A stretch of DNA of 64,000 bases, from contig DASVNH010000041.1 in NCBI GenBank assembly GCA_036383955.1, positions 1-64,000 of the forward strand. The letters are read 5' to 3'. A program made the position numbers and the translations under genes. Source of the stretch: JACQFK01 sp036383955. GTDB lineage: Bacteria; Planctomycetota; MHYJ01; JACPRB01. The notes under the pieces were generated by a model, which was given only the letters and a program-made list of their open reading frames with translations, did not search any database and was not told the DNA's origin. Shown here in pieces: positions 9,814-17,921 of the stretch (positions within the stretch are counted from its first letter, which is position 1; each line of letters starts with the position of its first letter).

Positions 9814-10316
9814 GGCGACTTCCCGCCCCGGAGGGTGTAGGTCATGACGGCGGTGACGTGTTCCCGGCCCGCCTCGTCGTGGCCGTAGAACGTGAGCGTC
9901 CGGCGGCCGGGGCCGTCGAACGCGTGGACCATCCGTTCCTTCACGAGCGCGCCGGTCTTCGGATGGGGGACGTCGATCCACATCGTGAGCGTCCGGCCGG
10001 ACGGATCGGCCTCGCCTTCCAGGGCGCTCATCCCCGGGGAGGCGCTGCCGACCCAGACGCCGGCGTACATCTTCTTCTTCGGATCGTAGCCGATCAGGCC
10101 GTGCCCTTCGTAGGGCTTGTCCTCGTAGCGGCCCCGGAGGTCGAGCGCCAGCCAGTAGCCTCCGGACAGGAGGCGGCCGGTTTCGACGCCCGCGGGCTCG
10201 AACGCGGCGCCGCGCGCGAGCTTCGCCTCCCATTCGCCCACGAAGCTCCGGAGCAGCGCGTGCTCTTTCGACGGCGCGGCCTGCGCCAGCACGAAGAACG
10301 CGAGCGCCGCCTTCAC
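9810..10316 (-). CDS. DUF1579 family exported protein
   Basis: A 168-residue protein with a short signal peptide (MKAALAFFVLAQAAP). The DUF1579 pattern follows: LLRSFVGEWEAKL, a GGYWL strand, YEGHGLIGYDPKKKMYAGVWV and MTYTLRGGK. The fold is expected to be a lipocalin-like barrel, and biochemical function is not established for the family. It is the middle gene of three overlapping minus-strand genes (10516 to 9487), joined by ATGA and TTGA overlaps. Confidence 0.8.
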   Translation of the reverse strand: MKAALAFFVLAQAAPSKEHALLRSFVGEWEAKLARGAAFEPAGVETGRLLSGGYWLALDLRGRYEDKPYEGHGLIGYDPKKKMYAGVWVGSASPGMSALEGEADPSGRTLTMWIDVPHPKTGALVKERMVHAFDGPGRRTLTFYGHDEAGREHVTAVMTYTLRGGKSP

Positions 10317-10516
10317 TTCTTTTTCTTCACCGGAATGCCCGCCCGCCGGGCCTTCGAGAGGCCGATGGCGATCGCCTGCTTGGGGCTCGCGGCGCCGTGC
10401 TTGCCCTTGCGGACGTGCCGGATCTCCTCGCGCACGTATTCCCCGGCCGCGGTGGACGGGGACCGGCCCTTGCGGAGCTTGCGGCTCGCCGCGCGCCGGG
10501 TTCTGGAGCTCGGCAT
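10313..10516 (-). CDS. DUF6496-type small basic protein
   Basis: A 67-residue, very basic protein (about one third Arg and Lys). Its C-terminal half, EIRHVRKGKHGAASPKQAIAIGLSKARRAG, matches the conserved core of the small DUF6496 family found in many proteobacterial and soil genomes. The charge suggests nucleic-acid binding, but no function is known. It overlaps the DUF1579 gene by 4 bases. GATC-TCCTA-like sequence upstream gives only a modest ribosome-binding site. Confidence 0.7.
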   Translation of the reverse strand: MPSSRTRRAASRKLRKGRSPSTAAGEYVREEIRHVRKGKHGAASPKQAIAIGLSKARRAGIPVKKKK

Positions 10517-10526
10517 GTTCGATCTC

Positions 10527-11747
10527 CTACCTGGACGACAATTGCCCGCGCGTCGGGGCGGCCGGCTCCTCGACGCCGTCTCCGCCGAGCTCCAGATGGA
10601 TGGAGATCGCCCGGAGCACGTCCTCGCGGGTGATCATCCCGGCCAGGCGGCCGTCGCTCACGACGGGCAGCTGGTTCACTTCCGCCTCCTGCATGAGGTC
10701 GAGCGCCTTGAGGAGGGTGTCGGTGGGCGAGACGGCCCGGACGCGCTCGACCGGGACCATCGCGTCGCCCACGGTCGAGACGTGCCACGACTCGCGCGGG
10801 ACGTCGCGGATCTCCCGCAGCGTGATGAGGCCTTCGAGCAGGCCGGCGCGCGCGACGACGTAGCAGCGCGGGCCCGAGCGGAGGATCCGGCGCTCCACCA
10901 GGTGGTCGAGCGGCTCGTCGGGCGACAGCTCCACGCAGTCGGTGCGCATCACCTGGTCGACCCGGAGGGTCTCGAGGACGCGGCGGGCGTCGTAGCTGGC
11001 CCGGCTCTGCCGCGAGGCGGTCAGCAGGAACCAGCCGATGAAGGCGAGCCAGAGGCCGCCGAGCATGGCGGCGGGGATGAAGAGGATCTCCAGGAGGCCC
11101 AGCGTGATGAGGAGGACCGCGATCACGGTGCCGGAGGTGGCGGCCACGCGCGTGGCCTTGCCCACGTCGCCCGTCATGCCCCAGATGGCGGCCCGGAGGA
11201 GGCGCCCGCCGTCCAGCGGGAAGCCGGGAAGGAGGTTGAAGGCGGCGAGCATGAGGTTGATGAAGCCGAGCCAGCCCACCACGTCGCGGCCCACCGAGCC
11301 GGCGGGGAAGATGAACTGGAGGAGCAGGAAGAGGGCGCCCAGCACGACGCTGGTGACGGGGCCCACGATCGCGATCGCCGCCTCTTCCGGCGCCTTGCGC
11401 GGCTCGCTCTTCAGGCCGGAGACGCCGCCGAACAGAAACAGCGTGATGCCCCGCACTTCCAGGCCGATCCCCTTCGCGATGACGCTGTGCGAGAGCTCGT
11501 GCGCGAGGATCGAGGCGAAGAACAGGACGCTGCCGACCAGCGCGGCGACCAGGACCTGCCAGCCGGGGACGTCGGGATGCCCGAACCACAAGCTGGAGTG
11601 CAAGGTGAACGTGATCAGCGCGAACACGACGAACCAGCTGGGATCGAGGCGGACGTCGATCCCCAGGAACCGGCCGATCGGGATCCCGTTGATCAGCGAG
11701 GTCGACTTCCTGGACTTCGCAACCGAGCGGTCGAGCGTCTGTTCCAT
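10527..11747 (-). CDS. Site-2 protease family (M50) membrane metalloprotease with tandem CBS domains
   Basis: A 406-residue protein with about six membrane segments. The zinc site HELSH lies at 83-87 inside a membrane helix and the third ligand is in NLLPGFPLDGGR (Asp179). A C-terminal pair of CBS domains (about 260-385) contains the VNQLPVVSDGRLAGMITREDVL pattern. Proteases of this subfamily (SpoIVFB/Rip3-like) cut membrane-bound substrates such as anti-sigma factors or pro-sigma factors, and their CBS domains sense adenine nucleotides. No dedicated substrate is next to it; the anti-sigma factor at 19892 is a candidate only by being in the same window. Confidence 0.9.
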   Translation of the reverse strand: MEQTLDRSVAKSRKSTSLINGIPIGRFLGIDVRLDPSWFVVFALITFTLHSSLWFGHPDVPGWQVLVAALVGSVLFFASILAHELSHSVIAKGIGLEVRGITLFLFGGVSGLKSEPRKAPEEAAIAIVGPVTSVVLGALFLLLQFIFPAGSVGRDVVGWLGFINLMLAAFNLLPGFPLDGGRLLRAAIWGMTGDVGKATRVAATSGTVIAVLLITLGLLEILFIPAAMLGGLWLAFIGWFLLTASRQSRASYDARRVLETLRVDQVMRTDCVELSPDEPLDHLVERRILRSGPRCYVVARAGLLEGLITLREIRDVPRESWHVSTVGDAMVPVERVRAVSPTDTLLKALDLMQEAEVNQLPVVSDGRLAGMITREDVLRAISIHLELGGDGVEEPAAPTRGQLSSR

Positions 11748-11794
11748 GGGGCCTCCATCAGGAGGAGCCCCTCGTGCCGCCCCGAGTTACTCCT

Positions 11795-12592
11795 TTAGAA
11801 GCGGTACTGGACGTTGAGCAGGAACCCGACGTCCGGCGCGCGGCTCGTCAAGCCGATGGGGATGCTCGCGCCCGGCGTCAGCGGGATCTGGGGGAAGCGG
11901 TACTCGACGCCCGGGATGAGCGAGATCGCCGAGGGATCGGAGCCTTCGCGCTCGATCTGGAGGCCGCCCATGAGGCTGAGCTCCGGCGCCCACGGGATGA
12001 ACTCGGCGGTCGCGTTGAAGCGATGGACGGGCCGGCGCTCCGACTGCCACTCCAGCAGGAGCCGCGCGTGGACGGCCACCCAGGAGTCGACCCAGTAGCT
12101 GGCCGCCACGAAGGGCGCGAGGGTGGCGTGCTCCTCGCCCAACCCTTCGTCCTCGTCGCCCGTGGGCAGCGTCACCCGGACGCCGGCCGCGAGGTCGACG
12201 TCGGAGACGAAGCCGATCGGGTTCGTCCCGCCCCGCTTGAGCGAAGCCTTGGCTTCGAGGGCGATGTCGCCGATGCCGCTTTCGCTGTCGCCCGGATCGA
12301 AGTCCACGCGCACGAACGGCAGCTCGGCCTCGACCGTCAGCCATTCGGTCACGCCGTACGCGAGCTCGGCCACGAAGGCGTCGAAGTCGACGTCCGGCCG
12401 GCCGCCGACGCGGCGGAACTCGTCGAACTCGAAGTGGGAGAGCGTCAGGTCTCCTTCCAGGACGTTGAGGGGCAGGACGTAGCCCGTCTTCTGCAGCATG
12501 TACTCGAACTCCTCGGGCCGGTGCTTGGGGACCACGGGCTGGGCCTGGGGAAGCAGGGCGCCGAAGGCGAGGGCGAGCGTCGCGAAGGTCAT
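11795..12592 (-). CDS. Outer-membrane beta-barrel (putative transporter/MetA-like) protein
   Basis: A 265-residue protein with a signal peptide (MTFATLALAFGALLPQAQP). A series of amphipathic beta strands follows, including ELAYGVTEWLTVEAELPFVRV, GIGDIALEAKASL and VRVTLPTGDED. The protein ends in LLNVQYRF, the C-terminal aromatic signature of outer-membrane barrels. The GIGDIxLxxK pattern resembles the MetA/phenol-degradation transporter family. Substrate is unknown. It is read alone, away from the Ku gene. Confidence 0.75.
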   Translation of the reverse strand: MTFATLALAFGALLPQAQPVVPKHRPEEFEYMLQKTGYVLPLNVLEGDLTLSHFEFDEFRRVGGRPDVDFDAFVAELAYGVTEWLTVEAELPFVRVDFDPGDSESGIGDIALEAKASLKRGGTNPIGFVSDVDLAAGVRVTLPTGDEDEGLGEEHATLAPFVAASYWVDSWVAVHARLLLEWQSERRPVHRFNATAEFIPWAPELSLMGGLQIEREGSDPSAISLIPGVEYRFPQIPLTPGASIPIGLTSRAPDVGFLLNVQYRF

Positions 12593-12699
12593 AGCGTCAT
12601 CTCCATCTTCTAATGGTTCGCCCTATTGTGGGGACCCCTCCCCCCAACCGGGAAGAGGGGGAGCGGTAACGTCGGCCCGGCGTCGCGGCTCGTCCCCGT

Positions 12700-13515
12700 A
12701 TGGCCCGAGGATTCTGGACCGGGGCGATCCGCTTCGGCCTCGTGAACATCCCGGTGTCGCTGCGGCCGGCGGCGGCGACCGTCGACCTCGACTTCGATCT
12801 CGTCGACGCGCGCGACTTCGCCCCGGTCGGCTACCGCAAGGTCAACAAGACCACCGGCGAGGAGGTCCCCAACGAGCGGCTGATCAAGACCTACAAGCTC
12901 GAGGGCGGGGAGGCCGTCGTCATCACCGACGAGGACTTCGCCCGCGCCCGGCCCAAGGACAACCGGGCCCTGAGCATCCGCGCGTTCGTCGACCTGAAGG
13001 AGCTCTCGCCCGCCTACTTCGACCGCCCCTATCTCGTCGAGCCGGCCGGCAAGGACGCCCAGGCCTACGTCCTGCTCCGCGACACCCTCGCCCGGACCGG
13101 GAAGGCGGCCGTCGCGCAGGGCGTCCTCCGCACCCGCGAACGGCTGGGCGCGATCCTGGCCGAAGGCGACTTCCTCCTCCTCAATCTCCTGCGCTACCAG
13201 CACGAGATGGCCGCGCGGAAGCCGCCCGAATCGCTCGCGCGGGCCGACCAGCCCCGCCCCGACGAGGTCAAGATGGCCGAACGCCTGGTGGAGCAGAAGA
13301 CCGAGCGCTGGAAGCCGGAGCGGTACCACGACGACTACCACGACCAGCTCCTCGCGTACATCGAGGAGAAGGCGAAGGCCGGCGAAGCCCGCCGGATCTA
13401 CACCCCGGAGGAGGCCGCGGACGTCGCGCCCACCACGCCGCGCCGGAATCTCATGCGCCTCCTCAAGGAGAGCGTCGGCGCGGCCAAGCCGAAGCGGCGC
13501 GCGAGGCCGGCATGA
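12700..13515 (+). CDS. ku: Ku DNA end-binding protein
   Basis: A 271-residue bacterial Ku: MARGFWTGAIRFGLVNIPVSL at the start is the family signature, and the ring-forming core runs to about residue 250 (ERYHDDYHDQLLAYIEEKAKAG). The C-terminal tail is Lys/Arg rich (KPKRRARPA). Ku binds double-strand ends and recruits LigD for non-homologous end joining. Its stop overlaps the ligD start by 4 bases (ATGA), so the two are co-translated. No convincing ribosome-binding site precedes the ATG, which could mean a short or absent leader. Confidence 0.97.
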   Translation: MARGFWTGAIRFGLVNIPVSLRPAAATVDLDFDLVDARDFAPVGYRKVNKTTGEEVPNERLIKTYKLEGGEAVVITDEDFARARPKDNRALSIRAFVDLKELSPAYFDRPYLVEPAGKDAQAYVLLRDTLARTGKAAVAQGVLRTRERLGAILAEGDFLLLNLLRYQHEMAARKPPESLARADQPRPDEVKMAERLVEQKTERWKPERYHDDYHDQLLAYIEEKAKAGEARRIYTPEEAADVAPTTPRRNLMRLLKESVGAAKPKRRARPA

Positions 13516-15800
13516 AGCGCGGCGACCTCGACCGCTACCGCGCGATGCGCGACTTCGAGGCCAGCCCCGAGCCCCGCGGCGCCGTCCGGACGTCGACGCC
13601 CCCCGCGCTCCGCTACGTCATCCAGAAGCACGCGGCCCGCCGGCTCCACTACGATCTCCGCCTCGAGCTCGACGGCGTCCTCAAGAGCTGGGCCGTCCCC
13701 AAGGGCCCGAGCTTCGACCCCGGAGAGAAGCGCCTCGCGGTGGAGGTCGAGGACCACCCCCTCGACTACGGCTCCTTCGAGGGCGAGATTCCCCGCGGGC
13801 ACTACGGCGCGGGCCGGGTGGAGATCTGGGACGACGGCGCGTGGGAGCCTCTCGGGGATCCCCGCCGCGGCCTCGCCAAGGGCCATCTCCGCTTCCGGCT
13901 CCGGGGCCGGAAGCTCGACGGCGAATGGAGCCTCGTGCGCATGAAGCCCGACGAGAAGGGCGGCAAAACCAACTGGCTGCTCATCCGCGCCCGCGACGGC
14001 GAGCCGCCGCCCGCGCGCGCGGCGCTCCCCGACGTCGTCGCGCCCCAGCTCGCCACCCTCGTCGACGCCGTCCCGCCGGGCGACGGCTGGATCCACGAGA
14101 TCAAGCTCGACGGCTACCGCGCGCTCGCCCGCCTCGACCGCCGCGTCACGCTCCTCACCCGCTCCGGCCTGGACTGGACCCGCCGCTTCCGGCCGATCGC
14201 GGACGCGCTGGGCAAGCTCGACACCCGCGGCACGCTCCTGGACGGGGAGATCGTCGCGCTCGACGAGGAAGGACGCTCCACGTTCGCGGGGCTCCAGAAG
14301 GCGCTGTCGGAGGGCCGCCCCGAACGCCTGGTCTACTTCGCGTTCGACCTCCTGTTCCGCGACGGCGTCGACCTGCGCTCCCGCCCGCTCCTCGAGCGCA
14401 AGGCGGCCCTCGAGACCCTGCTCGGCGCCGAACGCGAGAGCGGGCCGCTCCGCTACTGCGACCATCTCCGCGGCTCCGGCGGCGCCTTCCTGAAGGAAGC
14501 CCGCAAGCTCGGCCTGGAAGGCGTCGTGAGCAAGCGCGTCGACGCCCTCTACCGTTCCGGCCGCTCCCTCGACTGGGTCAAGACCAAATGCTCGCGCGAG
14601 CAGGAGCTCGTCATCGGCGGCTACACGGAGCCGAAAGGGGCGCGCACCGGCTTCGGCGCGCTCCTGGTCGGCACGCACCGGGCCCCCGGCGAGTTCGTCT
14701 ACGCCGGCCGCGTCGGGGCCGGCTTCGGCGAGGCGCGGCTCACGGACCTCCACCGCCGGCTCGCCGAGGCCGAGCGCCCGACCAGCCCGTTCGTCGACGG
14801 CCCCACGCGCGCCGAAAGCCGCGGCGTCCACTGGACGGAACCCCGGCGGGTCGCGCGCGTCCGCTTCAGCGGCTGGACCGACGACCACCGCCTCCGTCAT
14901 CCGGTCTTCGAGGGCCTCCGCGAAGACAAGCCCGCGAAGGAGGTCGTCGAGGAAACCCCGAAGCCCACCTCGCGGCCGGCCGGCGTGCGGATCACGCATC
15001 CCGACCGCGTCATCTACCCCGAGCGGGGCCTGACCAAGCTCGACCTGGCCCTCTACTACGAATCGATCGCCGAGCTCGCGCTCCCTCACCTGGCGGACCG
15101 GCCGCTGAGCCTGGTCCGCTGCCCGGACACGCGCGAGCGCTGCTTCTATCAGAAGAACTGGGAGCGGATGGGAGGAGGCCTCGACACCGTCCGCGACGGC
15201 CGGATCCGCTACGCGGTGGTCCGCGACGCCCGCGGCCTCGTCGCGCTGATCCAGAACGGGGTGCTGGAGATCCACCCCTGGGGCGCGCGGGCCTCCTCCC
15301 TCGAGAACCCCGACCTCCTCATCTTCGACCTGGATCCCGCGCCCGACGTCCCCTGGACCCGCGTGCGCGAGGCGGCGGGGGAGCTCCGGACGCGGCTGCG
15401 GGCCCTGGATCTCGAAAGCTTCCCCAAAGCCACGGGAGGGAAGGGCCTGCACCTCGTCGTCCCGCTCACGAGCCGCGCGGACTGGAGCGGGGTCAAGGAC
15501 TTCGCCGGGACGATCGCCAAGGAGCTCGCGGCGAAGCGGCCCGACGCCTACACCGCGACCATGACCAAAGCGGCCCGCGGCGGGAAGATCTTCATCGACT
15601 GGTTCCGCAACGGTCGGGGCGCGACGGCCGTCGCCGCCTGGTCCACGCGCGCGCGCCCCCACGCGCCGGTCGCCGCGCCGATCTCCTGGCGCGAGCTGTC
15701 CCGGCTGCCCGGCGCGGACGCCTTTCAGGTGGGCCGCGTCCCGCGCCGCGATCCGTGGAAGGGCTTCTTCGAGCTCCGTCAGCGGCTGCCCAGGCGCTGA
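13512..15800 (+). CDS. ligD: Multifunctional DNA ligase D (phosphoesterase-ligase-polymerase)
   Basis: A 762-residue LigD with all three domains in the order phosphoesterase, ligase, polymerase, as in Pseudomonas. The 3'-phosphoesterase is at about 1-165 (ARRLHYDLRLEL and GSFEGEIPRGHYGAG). The ATP-dependent ligase is at about 170-480 with nucleotidyl lysine Lys198 in EIKLDGYRAL. The primase-polymerase is at about 490-760 (RVIYPERGLTKLDL, and the metal-binding LIFDLDPAPD). With Ku it forms a complete two-gene end-joining system. The start ATG at 13512 overlaps the ku stop. The 3' end overlaps the convergent STAS gene by 22 bases. Confidence 0.97.
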   Translation: MKRGDLDRYRAMRDFEASPEPRGAVRTSTPPALRYVIQKHAARRLHYDLRLELDGVLKSWAVPKGPSFDPGEKRLAVEVEDHPLDYGSFEGEIPRGHYGAGRVEIWDDGAWEPLGDPRRGLAKGHLRFRLRGRKLDGEWSLVRMKPDEKGGKTNWLLIRARDGEPPPARAALPDVVAPQLATLVDAVPPGDGWIHEIKLDGYRALARLDRRVTLLTRSGLDWTRRFRPIADALGKLDTRGTLLDGEIVALDEEGRSTFAGLQKALSEGRPERLVYFAFDLLFRDGVDLRSRPLLERKAALETLLGAERESGPLRYCDHLRGSGGAFLKEARKLGLEGVVSKRVDALYRSGRSLDWVKTKCSREQELVIGGYTEPKGARTGFGALLVGTHRAPGEFVYAGRVGAGFGEARLTDLHRRLAEAERPTSPFVDGPTRAESRGVHWTEPRRVARVRFSGWTDDHRLRHPVFEGLREDKPAKEVVEETPKPTSRPAGVRITHPDRVIYPERGLTKLDLALYYESIAELALPHLADRPLSLVRCPDTRERCFYQKNWERMGGGLDTVRDGRIRYAVVRDARGLVALIQNGVLEIHPWGARASSLENPDLLIFDLDPAPDVPWTRVREAAGELRTRLRALDLESFPKATGGKGLHLVVPLTSRADWSGVKDFAGTIAKELAAKRPDAYTATMTKAARGGKIFIDWFRNGRGATAVAAWSTRARPHAPVAAPISWRELSRLPGADAFQVGRVPRRDPWKGFFELRQRLPRR

Positions 15801-16147
15801 GGCTGGCGTTTCACCAGGGAGCGGACCGCGGAGACCACCGAGCCGCGCATCGGCAGCATCGCGGAGATGCCCATCAGGTCGAGCACGACCTTGAGCTTCG
15901 GCGGCGCCGCCGCCAGGACCAGCGATCCGCCGGCGTCGCTCAGGTCGTCCGACAGCGCGAGCAGGGCCGACATCCCGAACGAGTTGATGTAGCGGACGTC
16001 GGACAGATCGACGATGAGCGTGCGCCGGCCCCGCCGCTTCCCGTCGGCCGCGGCCGCGCGGAGGGCGTCGACGTTCCGGAAGTCGATGGGCCCCTCGGGC
16101 CGGAGGACGCCGATCGACGGCAGCCCTTTGACGCCTTGCACCTTCAT
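15779..16147 (-). CDS. STAS-domain anti-sigma-factor-antagonist-like protein
   Basis: A single-domain STAS protein of 122 residues. The core LIVDLSDVRYINSFGMSALLAL corresponds to the switch region of SpoIIAA-type antagonists, where the usual pattern is DSSG with the second Ser phosphorylated. Here it reads NSFG, so the phosphorylatable Ser seems replaced by Phe57. The protein may therefore bind its partner without kinase control. No anti-sigma kinase or Rsb-type partner is next to it. The gene converges on ligD and overlaps its last 22 bases. Confidence 0.85.
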   Translation of the reverse strand: MKVQGVKGLPSIGVLRPEGPIDFRNVDALRAAAADGKRRGRRTLIVDLSDVRYINSFGMSALLALSDDLSDAGGSLVLAAAPPKLKVVLDLMGISAMLPMRGSVVSAVRSLVKRQPQRLGSR

Positions 16148-16248
16148 ACCGCGGCGGATGCCGGGGGCGCGGCGGCCGTTACGAGGGGCCGCAACATCCT
16201 TCGCGCGCGGGGATCGCCCTGTTATGGGCTCTGGAGGGGAGGCGCGTA

Positions 16249-16428
16249 ATGGATGACCGCGGACGCCATCATGACGCCGACGCGGACGACGTCGGCGCCG
16301 CCGGCGAGATGCTTCATCGTCTGCTGGACGACGTCAAATCCTACGCCCGCTCGCGGCCGCTCGAAAGTCTGATGGGCGCGTTCCTCCTCGGCCTGCTGGT
16401 GGCGCTGCTCGGAAGGAAGGACCGATGA
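16249..16428 (+). CDS. Small DUF883/ElaB-YqjD-like membrane protein
   Basis: A 59-residue protein, MDDRGRHHDADADDVG at the start, with an amphipathic helix (EMLHRLLDDVKSYARSRPLES) and one C-terminal membrane segment (LMGAFLLGLLVALLG) ending RKDR. The helix, the Arg-x-x-Pro, the glycine-rich tail anchor and the basic end are the plan of ElaB/YqjD proteins, which are ribosome- or membrane-associated and stress induced in enterobacteria. The similarity is in layout more than sequence. A GGAGGGGAGG ribosome-binding site lies upstream and the stop overlaps the next start (ATGA). Confidence 0.65.
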   Translation: MDDRGRHHDADADDVGAAGEMLHRLLDDVKSYARSRPLESLMGAFLLGLLVALLGRKDR

Positions 16429-16742
16429 TCCAGGTCGAGGAGCGCCGCCGGCGGACGCGGACGTCGTCCTTGGACGACTGGCTGCGCGACACGGGGGGCG
16501 CCGCGCTGCGGCGGGCGGGGACGCCGTTCCGGGACGCGGCGCGGCGGATCTGGGACAAGGCGGTGCTGACGTTCATGACGGTCGCGATGGTGGCGGCGTC
16601 GGCCGTCTTCCTGCTGGTGGGGGCCGTCGAGCTGCTGAAGGAGCTCAAGCTGCCGGCCTGGCTGGCGTACGGGATGCTGGGGGTGGCGGGGGGCGTCGCC
16701 GGCTACCTGCTCTGGCGTACCGCCCTCGGCGACAAAGGTTAA
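16425..16742 (+). CDS. Small two-helix membrane protein
   Basis: A 105-residue protein with a basic N-terminus (residues 1-40) and two membrane helices (about 48-70 and 78-98). It resembles the small putative holin-like/phage holin superfamily III or DUF1469-type membrane proteins that accompany ElaB/YqjD-like proteins, but no diagnostic motif is visible. It is translationally coupled to the preceding gene by ATGA overlap, which supports the two acting together at the inner membrane. Confidence 0.6.
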   Translation: MIQVEERRRRTRTSSLDDWLRDTGGAALRRAGTPFRDAARRIWDKAVLTFMTVAMVAASAVFLLVGAVELLKELKLPAWLAYGMLGVAGGVAGYLLWRTALGDKG

Positions 16743-16816
16743 TCACGCGGGACGGCGGCGGCCATCCTCCCGCCGGACGACCGCCCCGGCGGCGGCCGTC
16801 CGTTTCGGAGCGTTCG

Positions 16817-16999
16817 TCATAACGGCGTGCGGGATCCCCGACCGCCCGCCAGCCCCATGATGAACGAGACCAGGAAGGCGATCATGAACAGGAAGAACAG
16901 CACCTTGGCGATCCCCGCGGCGCCGGCGGCGATCCCGCCGAACCCGAATACGGCCGCGATGATCGCGACGATGAAGAACGCCAGGGCCCAGCTCAGCAT
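16817..16999 (-). CDS. DUF1328 (YtjA-type) small membrane protein
   Basis: A 60-residue, two-helix membrane protein. MLSWALAFFIVAIIAAVFGFGGIAAGAAGIAKVLFF is the typical DUF1328/YtjA sequence. The family is common in stress-related small-gene clusters; its function is unknown. It fits the neighbouring small membrane proteins and is read towards them from the other strand. Confidence 0.88.
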   Translation of the reverse strand: MLSWALAFFIVAIIAAVFGFGGIAAGAAGIAKVLFFLFMIAFLVSFIMGLAGGRGSRTPL

Positions 17000-17109
17000 A
17001 GTTCACCTCTCGAAAGCTGGATCCAGGGGCCAGCTCCGTCGTTATGACCCGAAGGGCGCCGTAACACTTTTCGCGGCGCGCGCATCCTCTTGAACAGGAA
17101 GGAGACACC

Positions 17110-17718
17110 ATGAACGTCCCTTGCATCGTCGCGCTGCTGCTGTGCGGGACCGCCACCGACGACGAGGCGGAGCGTCTGCCGTTGACGCTGGGTGGAGTCG
17201 AAGCCCAGGATCCGGTGAAGGGCCAGAAGGAAGGCCTTTCGATCGGCCCCGTGGCGGGCTACCTCAAGGCGCGGGACGCCGACCGGGGCACCTGGTTCGG
17301 CGGCGTGAACCTGCGCCTCCGCTTCGCGCGAATCTTCGCCATCGAAGGATCCATCACGGCGCACACCGACTCGTTCCAGGACGGCGACATCGACGTCGTC
17401 CAGTACCCGGTCCAGGTGTCGGCGCTGCTGTTCCCGATTCCCGACTCCCCGATCGAGCCCTACGGCGTCTTCGGCGCGGGCTGGTATTACACCCGCTACG
17501 AGTTCGACGGCCCCCTGTCCGGGCTCGAGGACGAGACGGACCGGGACTTCGCGTTCCACGCCGGCGCGGGCCTCCAGGTGGAGCTCGGCCCGAGCTTCGC
17601 CGTCTTCGCCGACTTCCGCTGGGTCTTCCTGGACGAGCCCGGCGTGGACAACGGCAATCTGGACGAGGAGGAATTCGACTTCGGGATGGTGACCATCGGC
17701 GGGAGCTTCAGCTTCTGA
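17110..17718 (+). CDS. Outer-membrane beta-barrel protein, OmpW/OmpA-barrel-like
   Basis: A 202-residue protein with a short signal peptide (MNVPCIVALLLCGTATDDE). Eight or so beta strands follow, ending MVTIGGSFSF with a terminal Phe. The YGVFGAGWYYTRYEFD strand pair and LQVELGPSFAVFADFRWVFLD are typical of small eight-stranded outer-membrane barrels. A good ribosome-binding site (AGGAAGGAGA) precedes the ATG. No substrate or partner can be inferred. Confidence 0.72.
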   Translation: MNVPCIVALLLCGTATDDEAERLPLTLGGVEAQDPVKGQKEGLSIGPVAGYLKARDADRGTWFGGVNLRLRFARIFAIEGSITAHTDSFQDGDIDVVQYPVQVSALLFPIPDSPIEPYGVFGAGWYYTRYEFDGPLSGLEDETDRDFAFHAGAGLQVELGPSFAVFADFRWVFLDEPGVDNGNLDEEEFDFGMVTIGGSFSF

Positions 17719-17726
17719 GGACGGCC

Positions 17727-17876
17727 ATGCCGCGAGAACCCGAAAAGCCCGTGCCTCCCGATCCGAGGCCCCGGCCTCTGGATCCTCCGCGGCCGGCGCC
17801 GTCGCCGGACCTCCCGCCGCCGGCGGATCCGAAGCCGCCGGACACGACGCCGGAACCGCCGCAGCCCCAGTTGTAA
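17727..17876 (+). CDS. Proline-rich 49-residue microprotein
   Basis: The reading frame from ATG at 17727 encodes 49 residues of which about 40% are proline, in repeating PDPRP/PPRPAPSP/PPPAD patterns. It starts 8 bases after the barrel gene and has GGACGG in front. It may be a co-transcribed short exported linker-like peptide or an accidental frame. There are no close features to decide. Confidence 0.35.
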   Translation: MPREPEKPVPPDPRPRPLDPPRPAPSPDLPPPADPKPPDTTPEPPQPQL

Positions 17877-17881
17877 GTTCT

Positions 17882-17913
17882 GAGCGGGCCCCCCCGATGG
17901 GGGGGCCCGGCTC
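17882..17913. terminator. Convergent hairpin terminator
   Basis: A long GC stem, GAGC plus GGGCCCCCCC pairing with GGGGGGGCCC plus GGCTC around a GAT loop, lies between the convergent genes ending at 17876 and 17922. There is no U-tract, so it may act as a roadblock or RNA end stabiliser rather than a classical intrinsic terminator. Confidence 0.6.
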
Positions 17914-17921
17914 ACCGCGGA

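Noticed and set aside
13398..15662. A 754-codon open frame on the minus strand opposite ligD
   Set aside because: The frame is a shadow of ligD caused by high GC; its protein has no domain pattern and the plus-strand LigD is certain.
16743..16816. Hairpin terminator between 16742 and 16817
   Set aside because: GGACGG and CCGTCC flank the gap but inner pairing is poor and there is no U-run; not strong enough to call.
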